Shown here one piece after another: positions 53,488 through 59,814 of a stretch of 64,000 nt of DNA. Positions within the stretch are counted from its first letter, which is position 1; each line of letters begins with the position of its first letter. The position numbers and the translations under genes were made by a program. The stretch is from CAVWSM01 sp963799425 (lineage in GTDB: Bacteria; Actinomycetota; Actinomycetes; Jiangellales; Jiangellaceae): the NCBI GenBank assembly GCA_963799425.1, contig CAWCXA010000011.1, forward strand, positions 62,001-126,000. The letters are read 5' to 3'. The notes beneath the pieces are model-generated. The model did not search any database, was not told where the DNA came from, and worked only from the letters and a program-made list of their open reading frames with translations.

Positions 53488-53506
53488 GCGGTCCCGGAAG
53501 GACCGC
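53488..53506. terminator. Hairpin immediately after the DVEDPA-repeat gene
   Basis: GCGGTCC and GGACCGC pair around CGGAA just past the minus-strand stop at 53513. A second, weaker stem (53435-53445 with 53463-53473, one G-U) follows before the sortase start. Together they suggest partial termination between gene C and the sortase. Confidence 0.5.
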
Positions 53507-53512
53507 ACCGTC

Positions 53513-54223
53513 TTACAGGGTGTCGCTCGACCCGGCGACGGCCGTGGCCGTCGAGCGGCGCCGGGCGGCCATCGCGCCCGCGGCGAGGAGCGCGAGGCCA
53601 GCACCACCGGCGAGCGTCAGCGGGAGGGTGCCCTCGCTGCCGTCACCGCCAGCAAGGAAGCCGCCACCAGTGGCGGCGCCGCCCTGAGGCGTGGCGCCCA
53701 TCACGGGGTTAGCGGCCTGGCTCACACCGGTGCTGACCGGTGCGGCCTGGACCGGGCTCGGGGAGCCGGAGGGTGAGCTCTGGCTCGGGCCGGCCGGGGG
53801 CGCGATGGCGTCCGAGTCCGCCTCGTCGTCCTCGCTGTCGCCGGAGGAATCTGCCGGCTCCGCCGCCTCGGGGGCTTCGGTCGCGGCCGGGTCTTCGACG
53901 TCTGCCGGGTCTTCGACGTCTGCCGGGTCTTCGACGTCTGCCGGGTCTTCGACGTCTGCCGGGTCCTCGACGTCGGCTGGGTCCTCGACGTCGGCTGGGT
54001 CTTCGACGTCGGTCGGGTCCGTGGTGCCGGTGTCCTCGGGATCAGCCTGCTCCTCAGGCGCCTCGGGAGCCTCGGGAGCCTCGGGCAGGTCGGCCGTCTC
54101 AGTGACCCCGGACTCGTTGGGGTCGGGACCGGGATCGGTCTGGGCGTCCGCGGGAAGACCGACCGCGATGCCGAGCATCATGGTCGCCGCCGCCACGGGG
54201 GTTAGGAGAATTGTCTTGCGCAT
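53513..54223 (-). CDS. Exported DVEDPA-repeat protein with C-terminal membrane anchor (protein C)
   Basis: A 236-residue exported protein that I do not recognise. A signal peptide (about 1-27, ending PADAQ) is followed by an acidic Pro/Glu region and seven exact DVEDPA hexapeptide copies (72-113), a Ser/Pro/Ala stalk, a Gly-rich segment (AATGGG near 183-188), a hydrophobic helix (about 198-220) and a basic RRR tail. The last three parts form the three-part order of a sortase substrate, but no clear LPxTG motif is present. AAAGGAG precedes the ATG. Its neighbour is a class F sortase, so it is the best substrate candidate. Confidence 0.78.
   Translation of the reverse strand: MRKTILLTPVAAATMMLGIAVGLPADAQTDPGPDPNESGVTETADLPEAPEAPEAPEEQADPEDTGTTDPTDVEDPADVEDPADVEDPADVEDPADVEDPADVEDPADVEDPAATEAPEAAEPADSSGDSEDDEADSDAIAPPAGPSQSSPSGSPSPVQAAPVSTGVSQAANPVMGATPQGGAATGGGFLAGGDGSEGTLPLTLAGGAGLALLAAGAMAARRRSTATAVAGSSDTL
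53891..54016. repeat. Seven 18-bp tandem repeats encoding DVEDPA
   Basis: Seven consecutive 18-base units, the first four identical (GTCTTCGACGTCTGCCGG on the plus strand), the others with one to three changes. Identity at DNA level suggests recent expansion; the copy number may vary between strains. Confidence 0.95.
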
Positions 54224-54683
54224 GGTCTTGCTCCTTTGAGTTGGGTCGTGTCGAGCCGGTCGGATCGACACGGGCAGTGCGCGCGCCGTTCCACCACCGT
54301 CACGTCGATCCGCCTTTCTCGTCCCCGGGGCAGACCCGGGTCCGGTCCCTTGGCTGAGCCCCGGGGTGTGTGTGCCCGTGCTCGGCCTACTGGGCGAGTG
54401 ACGCGGCGCAGAAAAACGGGCGAGATGCGAATAGCTAGCCGCACGCGTTGTGCCGGGTCGACCTAGCCGCGCACATCTCCAATTGGTGAATGGCTACGTC
54501 GTGAGACTCGTCGCATCGACGCTGGCGGGGAGCAACCGGACCGACGTGCACGCACTGCCGCTGTCACGACGGGGTTGCCTTCTTCGTCGTCCTTTCCGCA
54601 ACCACTCCGCGATGGCTCCGATGACGCGGAAGGTGCTGGCGGCTGACGATGGAGTGTCCGATCAACAACGAAAGGAGCACGGA
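54224..54683. other. Divergent intergenic region of 460 bases
   Basis: It separates the minus-strand surface cluster from the plus-strand BON gene and must hold promoters for both. I see strong ribosome sites at each edge but no clear -35/-10 pair, no RNA gene and no repeat. A plus-strand in-frame extension of the BON gene through part of it is not protein-like. Confidence 0.5.
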
Positions 54684-55337
54684 ATGTCCATGAACGACGA
54701 CCTGGCGGCCGACGCCATCGCCGAGCTGTTCTGGGACCCCAAGGTGGACAACGAAGCTGTCTCTGTCTCCGCGGACGGCGGCAACATCACCCTGCGGGGG
54801 ACCGTCGGGAGCCTGCGCGAGAAGCACGAGGCGCAGAAGGCGGTGCAGCGGGTGTACGGCGTGACCTCGGTCGACAACCAGCTGCAAGTGCGGCTGCTGA
54901 ATGACCAGAGGCGCTCCGACGCCGACCTCCGCGGTGACGTCCTACAGGCGCTCATGCTCGACAGCCTCATCCCGAGCACGGTCGACGCGAAGGTGGCGGA
55001 CGGCTTCGTCACCCTCACCGGGACTGCGAACTGGCAGTACCAGCGCGACGAGGCCGAGTTTGTCGCCGAGAACATCGCCGGCGCTCTTGACGTCCTTGAC
55101 GAGATCGAGCTCAAGCCCCCGACACCCAACGCCGGGGATACGAAGGACTCGATCGGGAGGGCGTTCAAGCGCAACGCGGCATTCGACGCCGACAACCTCC
55201 AAGTCTCGACCGATAACGGCACCGTGACCATTTACGGCACCGTGCGCTCATGGGCCGAACACGACGAGGCCATCGATGCAGCGTGGGCGGCGCCGGGCGT
55301 CATGTCCGTGCGCGACGACATGACGATCGCGTACTGA
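54684..55337 (+). CDS. BON domain protein (three BON repeats)
   Basis: A 217-residue protein made of three BON modules, each with a conserved Gly in a V-x-L-x-G-x-V pattern (ITLRGTVGS, VTLTGTANW, VTIYGTVRS). BON domains bind membranes or phospholipids and are induced by osmotic stress in related proteins. No signal peptide is seen, so it may be cytoplasmic. The ATG at 54684 follows AAAGGAG; the in-frame stretch upstream lacks BON homology. Confidence 0.9.
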   Translation: MSMNDDLAADAIAELFWDPKVDNEAVSVSADGGNITLRGTVGSLREKHEAQKAVQRVYGVTSVDNQLQVRLLNDQRRSDADLRGDVLQALMLDSLIPSTVDAKVADGFVTLTGTANWQYQRDEAEFVAENIAGALDVLDEIELKPPTPNAGDTKDSIGRAFKRNAAFDADNLQVSTDNGTVTIYGTVRSWAEHDEAIDAAWAAPGVMSVRDDMTIAY

Positions 55338-55346
55338 CACGCAGCT

Positions 55347-55390
55347 GCAGGCGGCGCGCACGGTGTCACCCCGCCGCTCGCGCCGCCTGC
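55347..55390. terminator. 12-bp hairpin after the BON gene
   Basis: GCAGGCGGCGCG (55347-55358) pairs exactly with CGCGCCGCCTGC (55379-55390) across a 20-base loop, nine bases after the BON stop. No T-run. Confidence 0.55.
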
Positions 55391-55443
55391 GGTCACCGGG
55401 GGCCGCTGGCTCTCGCCCGACTTGAAGGAAAGGAACCCCTGTT

Positions 55444-55998
55444 ATGTTCAAGTCAACGTCCACCTCATTGATCCTGCTTGGCGTCCTGAGCGTCATCGTT
55501 GGGATCGTCGCGATCGCCTGGCCTAGCGTGACCGTTCTCGCGCTGGTCATCCTGTTCGCGATCTACGCATTCATCGGCGCGGGCCTTGCGGCCACGCGCG
55601 CGTTCAACAGCGCCAGTGCAGGACCGGTCGTCGGCTATCTGCTGCTTGCGCTGATCGACATCGCCGCCGGTGTGGTCGCCCTGGTCTGGCCAGGTCCCAC
55701 CGCGCTGGTGCTCGTACTCGTCGTCGCCATCTGGGCGTTCGTGGCTGGCTTCGTCGAGATCTTCGCTGCCTTCGGCAGCGGGGAGACCGCGGGCACCCGG
55801 GCGTTGTTCATCGTGACCGGGCTCGTGTCGATCGCGTTCGGCGTGGTCCTCAGCGCCCGTCCCGACATCGGGGCGACCACCCTGGCGCTGCTGTTTGGCC
55901 TGTACACCATGGTCTACGGAGTGTTGGAGATCGTGGTGGGCGTCCAAATGCGCAACACCGGGCGGACCTTGGACCGGGTTTTGCAAGACGCAGTCTGA
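55444..55998 (+). CDS. HdeD family (DUF308) membrane protein
   Basis: A 184-residue protein with six membrane segments in three hairpins, each with a G-x-x-x-[LIV]-x-x-P or similar turn (IAWPSVTVL, VALVWPGPTAL, LSARPDIGA). It belongs to the HdeD/DUF308 family linked with acid resistance in enterics. A doubled AAGGAAAGGAA site precedes the ATG, so high translation is likely. It is followed by a set of GGCAGACG repeats and the DUF1003 gene. Confidence 0.9.
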   Translation: MFKSTSTSLILLGVLSVIVGIVAIAWPSVTVLALVILFAIYAFIGAGLAATRAFNSASAGPVVGYLLLALIDIAAGVVALVWPGPTALVLVLVVAIWAFVAGFVEIFAAFGSGETAGTRALFIVTGLVSIAFGVVLSARPDIGATTLALLFGLYTMVYGVLEIVVGVQMRNTGRTLDRVLQDAV

Positions 55999-56048
55999 AC
56001 CGGGACATGGCGCGCGCCGACCGCACACGTGGCAGACGCCCCGGTGTA

Positions 56049-56081
56049 CGTCTGCCAAGCCCTCGCCCGGCTTGGCAGACG
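56049..56081. repeat. 13-bp hairpin between HdeD and DUF1003 genes
   Basis: CGTCTGCCAAGCC (56049-56061) and its exact complement (56069-56081) enclose a 7-base loop. A third copy of the arm's GGCAGACG at 56031-56038 could pair instead with the left arm, so two mutually exclusive stems exist 45-75 bases before the DUF1003 start. Confidence 0.65.
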
Positions 56082-56124
56082 CCTCACCCGCAACTCGGCC
56101 GTACCAAGAACGAGAGGCACCACG

Positions 56125-56562
56125 ATGGCAAAGCCTGAGGGGCGCACCGCACAGCCGGAGACACCCCGCCACCACCCGGTTGTCCTCGAGCAACAGGCGC
56201 AACGTGCCCAGGACGTCCAGGTGCGAATCGCCGACTGGATCACGGCCTTCGCGGGGTCGATGAACTTTGTCTACATTCACGTCGCGCTGTTCACCGTCTG
56301 GATGCTGTTCATCGAGTCAAAGCCGTGGCCGATGCTGACGCTGGTGGTGTCGCTGGAAGCGATCTTCCTCTCCACCTTCGTCATGATCGGCCAGAACCGG
56401 CAGGCTGCCTTCCAGCAGGACAAGGCCGACCACGACTTCAACGAACAAGAGCTGGAGCTCAAGACCAACACCCAGCTGACTCGGGAGATCCACACCCTCA
56501 CCACCGAACTGCACAACCGACTGCTAAAGGGCTCGGTTGGAAACGGTCGGCCGGCGGCGTGA
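56125..56562 (+). CDS. DUF1003 family membrane protein
   Basis: A 145-residue protein with two membrane segments (about 45-85) and a helical C-terminal tail with heptads (QQDKADHDFNEQELEL). It contains the DUF1003 core ADWITAFAGSMNFVYIHVALF and FVMIGQNRQA. Function unknown. The ATG at 56125 follows GAGAGG; an in-frame start at 56029 would run through the hairpin region. Confidence 0.87.
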   Translation: MAKPEGRTAQPETPRHHPVVLEQQAQRAQDVQVRIADWITAFAGSMNFVYIHVALFTVWMLFIESKPWPMLTLVVSLEAIFLSTFVMIGQNRQAAFQQDKADHDFNEQELELKTNTQLTREIHTLTTELHNRLLKGSVGNGRPAA

Positions 56563-56601
56563 TGGGCTGATCGCCATCCGCGGTGGAACCGGAGTTGATT
56601 C

Positions 56602-57144
56602 TCAATCAGCCGTGAGGTGTCGCTTCTTGGCCTCATCAATGACGACCAGCAATACGACGGAGACGGCCAAGACAGCGATCGACGTGAGCCACCACCACGG
56701 CGACTGCAGCCGCAACGGAAGCGCCAGGAGGAGGTCGTCGCCCCCGAAGACCAGGCGGGCGACGAATGGCGCGATGCCGTTGTAGATCCCGACCAGGAAG
56801 ACGATGCCCGAGGCAACGCCATAGACGGCGGCGCCATCCGATGATGCGAGTGTGCCTGCCTCCGACGTCGAGGCCGGAGCACTCACCGGCTCCGGTTCGG
56901 CAGGGAAATGCCGATCCCTCACGTCGTCGATCATGGCGAGCAGGGCAAGCGCCGCAAGAACGATGGCAAGGCACGCGATCCACCACCACGGTGCCGGCAG
57001 CCACAACGCCGGCGCGAAGCGTTGGTCGGCGTCAAACAGTGACCGCGCCACTAGAGGCACGAGCCCTTGGTACAGACCGGCGAACACCACCACGCCGAAG
57101 GCCACGTCATACGCCCGTTTGCTGTGGATCGCGCCCAGGTCCAT
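56602..57144 (-). CDS. Membrane protein with internal duplication
   Basis: A 180-residue protein, read from MDLGAIHSKRAYD, with four membrane segments in two similar halves. The first half has VAFGVVVFAGLYQGLVPLVA and WWWIACLAIVLAALALL; the second has VASGIVFLVGIYNGIAPFVA and WWWLTSIAVLAVSVVLL. Both end in a D-[DE]-[AV]-x-[DK]-[RK]-H motif. I do not know its function. An in-frame ATG at 57210 would add 22 residues; neither start has a clear ribosome site. Confidence 0.65.
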   Translation of the reverse strand: MDLGAIHSKRAYDVAFGVVVFAGLYQGLVPLVARSLFDADQRFAPALWLPAPWWWIACLAIVLAALALLAMIDDVRDRHFPAEPEPVSAPASTSEAGTLASSDGAAVYGVASGIVFLVGIYNGIAPFVARLVFGGDDLLLALPLRLQSPWWWLTSIAVLAVSVVLLVVIDEAKKRHLTAD

Positions 57145-57241
57145 GGTGGCCACGAAACCGCAACCACGGGGATGGCACATCGTTCGTCGGTCGGTTCCGC
57201 GGTTGACCAAAGTCGATGTGCCGCGCCGCCCCTGTCAGGGA

Positions 57242-57658
57242 CTAGTAAGGCCGGCGGTCTGACGACCTCGGCGAGCAGCTGCCGAACGAGCGCGACGCCA
57301 GCAGGAAGACCCCGACCCAGACCAGCGGTATCAGGACAAATGGCGCGCTCATGAGGAACGCGAGGGCGATCAACGGAAACAGCAGCACCGGGATGGGGAA
57401 TCCCGACCGGCGGCGGGGGCCTTGGCGGGGCCGCTGTTCCGACTTATCAGGCGCAGGTCGCAGTTGCGGGAGGTCCTGGAACAGGCTGTTGAGATCGCTG
57501 CGCATCTTGGCCGCATAGGCCTGCCCGATCCGCTCCTCGTGCTCCGTGACATCGAGCCTTCCGGCCACGAAGTGCTCACCGAGCGCCTGAACCGCGGCTT
57601 CTCGCTCCGCGTCGCCGATCCGCAGGTCGCCCTTACCGTAGGAGAAACTCTCCGTCAT
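57242..57658 (-). CDS. DUF1707 domain membrane protein
   Basis: A 138-residue protein. The N-terminal DUF1707 (SHOCT-like) module begins LRIGDAEREAAVQALGEHF and includes RLDVTEHEERIGQAYAA. Two hydrophobic segments (about 93-125) and a charged tail follow. Such proteins are common in actinobacteria and of unknown role. The start at 57658 follows AAGGATG. Confidence 0.88.
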   Translation of the reverse strand: MTESFSYGKGDLRIGDAEREAAVQALGEHFVAGRLDVTEHEERIGQAYAAKMRSDLNSLFQDLPQLRPAPDKSEQRPRQGPRRRSGFPIPVLLFPLIALAFLMSAPFVLIPLVWVGVFLLASRSFGSCSPRSSDRRPY

Positions 57659-57860
57659 CGCGGTCACATCCTTAGCGTGTGCAATTCCAGAGTGCCACGA
57701 CTTGGCCAACTAGCGCGTCGGTGTCTCGGAGGGTCCCTCCGTACGCCATTCGTCGTACGGCCGGCGAAGGACGTTAGGCAATCCGCCACGGGCGGAATAC
57801 TCTGGTGCGGCCGTTAGTTGCACGAGCAACAATCGGACCAAGCAATGGGGAGCAACGATC

Positions 57861-58970
57861 ATGCAGTTCGGCGTCTTCAGCGTGGGCGACGTGACACCTG
57901 ACCCGACTACGAGCCAGACGCCGACGGAGCACGAGCGGATCAAGGCGATGGTCACCATCGCGCTCAAGGCCGAGGAGGTCGGGCTCGACGTCTTCGCCAC
58001 TGGTGAGCACCACAATCCGCCGTTCGTGCCGTCGTCACCCACGACGATGCTGGGCTGGATCGCCGCCAAGACCAAGCGGCTCATCCTCTCCACTTCGACG
58101 ACGCTGATCACCACGAATGACCCGGTGAAGATCGCCGAGGACTTCGCGATGCTGCAGCACCTCGCCGACGGGCGGGTCGACGTGATGATGGGCCGCGGCA
58201 ACACCGCGCCTGTCTACCCCTGGTTCGGTAAAGACATCCGCGATGGCATCGACCTCGCCATCGAGAACTATCACCTGGTGCACAAGCTGTGGCGGGAGGA
58301 TGTCGTCGACTGGCAGGGCAAGTTCCGTACGCCGCTGCAGTCGTTCACGTCGACGCCCCGCCCCCTTGACGGCATCCCGCCGTTCGTGTGGCATGGCTCG
58401 ATCCGCAGCCCGGAGATCGCCGAGCAGGCGGCCTACTACGGCGACGGCTTCTTCGCCAACAACATCTTCTGGCCGAAGGATCACTACCAGCGGCTGATCC
58501 GGCTCTACCGGCAGCGCTATGCGCACTACGGCCACGGCACGCCCGAGCAGGCCTATGTCGGTCTCGGCGGCCAGGTGTTCATGCGCAAGAACTCGCAGGA
58601 TGCGATCCGCGAGTTCCGGCCCTATTTCGACGTTGCCCCGGTGTACGGCCACGGGCCGTCGCTCGAGGAGTTCATGGCGCAGACCCCGCTCACTGTCGGC
58701 AGTCCGCAGCAGGTCATCGAGCGCACCTTGCAGTTCCGCGACTTCTTCGGTGACTACCAGCGCCAGCTGTTCCTCATGGACCACGCCGGGCTTCCGCTCA
58801 AGACAGTGCTCGAGCAGCTCGATCTCCTCGGCGGGGAGGTCGTTCCGGTGCTGCGCAAGGAGTTCGCGGCGCTCAAGCCGGCGGACGTGCCCGACGGCCC
58901 GACGCACGCGGCCCGCAAGGCCGCGGCCGAGGCTGCAGCGGCGACAGCGGAGCCGGAGGTGACCAAATGA
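57861..58970 (+). CDS. LLM class flavin-dependent oxidoreductase (CE1758 type)
   Basis: A 369-residue luciferase-like monooxygenase with a TIM-barrel fold, matching the CE1758 family from its N-terminus (MQFGVFSVGDVTPDPTT) to a long Ala-rich tail. It would use reduced FMN and oxygen to oxidise an unknown substrate. The next gene, overlapping by four bases, encodes a CE1759-type FMN reductase, which fits supply of reduced flavin. The two are translated together. Confidence 0.93.
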   Translation: MQFGVFSVGDVTPDPTTSQTPTEHERIKAMVTIALKAEEVGLDVFATGEHHNPPFVPSSPTTMLGWIAAKTKRLILSTSTTLITTNDPVKIAEDFAMLQHLADGRVDVMMGRGNTAPVYPWFGKDIRDGIDLAIENYHLVHKLWREDVVDWQGKFRTPLQSFTSTPRPLDGIPPFVWHGSIRSPEIAEQAAYYGDGFFANNIFWPKDHYQRLIRLYRQRYAHYGHGTPEQAYVGLGGQVFMRKNSQDAIREFRPYFDVAPVYGHGPSLEEFMAQTPLTVGSPQQVIERTLQFRDFFGDYQRQLFLMDHAGLPLKTVLEQLDLLGGEVVPVLRKEFAALKPADVPDGPTHAARKAAAEAAAATAEPEVTK

Positions 58971-59581
58971 CGTTCCGACTTGCTGTTGTCACCGCTGGGG
59001 TAGGGGTGCCCTCGTCGTCCCGTCTCCTGGCCGACCACCTCGCACAGGCGGCTCGCGCACAACTCATCGCCGCCGGCGACCAGGTCGAGATCACCGTTGT
59101 CGAGCTCCGTGAGCTCGCGCACGACATCGTCAACCACACACTCACAGGGTTCCCCAACCCCGACCTCGAGCGGGTGCTCAAGGAGGTCGAGGCGGCCGAC
59201 GGGCTGATTGCCGTGACGCCTATCTTCAACGCGTCCTTCAGCGGGCTGTTCAAGTCCTTCTTCGACCTGTTCGAGCCCGACGACCTTGCCGGGAAGCCCG
59301 TGCTCATCGCGGCCACTGGTGGCACCGAACGCCACTCGCTGGCACTCGAGCACGCCGTGCGTCCGCTGTTCAGCTACCTGCGCGCCGTCGTGGTACCGAC
59401 CTCGGTCTTCGCCGCATCGTCCGACTTCGGAGGCGGTACGGAGTCGGGCTCGGCTCTGGTCGACCGGATCGACCGCGCCGCGGCACAGTTCGTACAACTC
59501 GTGCGGCAGGCCCCGCCGCGTACGCAGCACGACGACTACGCCGACATCACACCGTTCGAGCAGTTGCTCGCAGCCGACTGA
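58967..59581 (+). CDS. FMN reductase (CE1759 type)
   Basis: A 204-residue flavodoxin-fold NADPH:FMN reductase. The phosphate-binding loop is AGVGVPSSSR, and the PIFNASFSGLFKSFFDLFEP block forms the flavin pocket (shown here as IFNASFSGLFKSF). Its ATG overlaps the stop of the monooxygenase gene (ATGA). Together they make a two-component monooxygenase. Confidence 0.92.
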   Translation: MTFRLAVVTAGVGVPSSSRLLADHLAQAARAQLIAAGDQVEITVVELRELAHDIVNHTLTGFPNPDLERVLKEVEAADGLIAVTPIFNASFSGLFKSFFDLFEPDDLAGKPVLIAATGGTERHSLALEHAVRPLFSYLRAVVVPTSVFAASSDFGGGTESGSALVDRIDRAAAQFVQLVRQAPPRTQHDDYADITPFEQLLAAD

Positions 59582-59660
59582 CGCGTGCCGGGGTCGGCCC
59601 ATAGCCGTGCGAGCCGGTGCCCTCCACCGGCCGCACTGATCGACTCACGTCCGCCTGCGC

Positions 59661-59666
59661 TACCCT
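59661..59666 (+). promoter_or_regulatory. Putative -10 box for the leuS leader
   Basis: TACCCT ends 6 bases before the leader-peptide GTG at 59673, so the leader RNA would start at or near that codon. The -35 region is weak (TCGACT at 59640). Confidence 0.4.
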
Positions 59667-59672
59667 GTCTTC

Positions 59673-59705
59673 GTGGCATTGCTGCTCCTTAGAGAGCCGC
59701 GCTGA
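59673..59705 (+). CDS. leuS leader peptide MALLLLREPR
   Basis: A 10-residue open frame GTG-GCA-TTG-CTG-CTC-CTT-AGA-GAG-CCG-CGC-TGA with four consecutive leucine codons, all different. The last codons lie within the first stem of a two-hairpin leader. Four Leu codons in a ten-codon frame just before leuS are best explained by ribosome-mediated control in response to charged tRNA-Leu. Too short to be supported by protein homology; the position and codon content are the evidence. Confidence 0.7.
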   Translation: MALLLLREPR

Positions 59706-59753
59706 CTGGCTCCATCTCAGCGCGGCGACCCCTCCTGTGCGAGGGGGTTTTTT
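59696..59753 (+). terminator. Two-hairpin attenuator ahead of leuS
   Basis: Stem 1: GCCGCGCTGA (59696-59705) with TCAGCGCGGC (59717-59726), 10 perfect pairs, overlapping the end of the leader peptide. Stem 2: CCCCTC (59729-59734) with GAGGGG (59741-59746), followed by six T at 59748-59753, a classic intrinsic terminator, rare in this genome. leuS starts 62 bases later. A competing GAGCC/GGCTC stem (59694-59698 with 59708-59712) exists, but I found no clear antiterminator pairing with the terminator arm. Confidence 0.75.
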
Positions 59754-59814
59754 ATGCCCGGAGCGGCGTGACACCGCGAGAACTACGCGATCAAGACAAG
59801 GACGGCACCCGCCC

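Noticed and set aside
53891..54016. CRISPR-like array
   Set aside because: Units of 18 bases follow directly with no spacers and are in frame in a protein; no cas genes are near.
53691..54239. Plus-strand Ser/Ala/Gly repeat frame over the 18-bp array
   Set aside because: It is the complement of the DVEDPA array. The minus-strand frame has a signal peptide, an anchor and AAAGGAG; the plus-strand frame has none.
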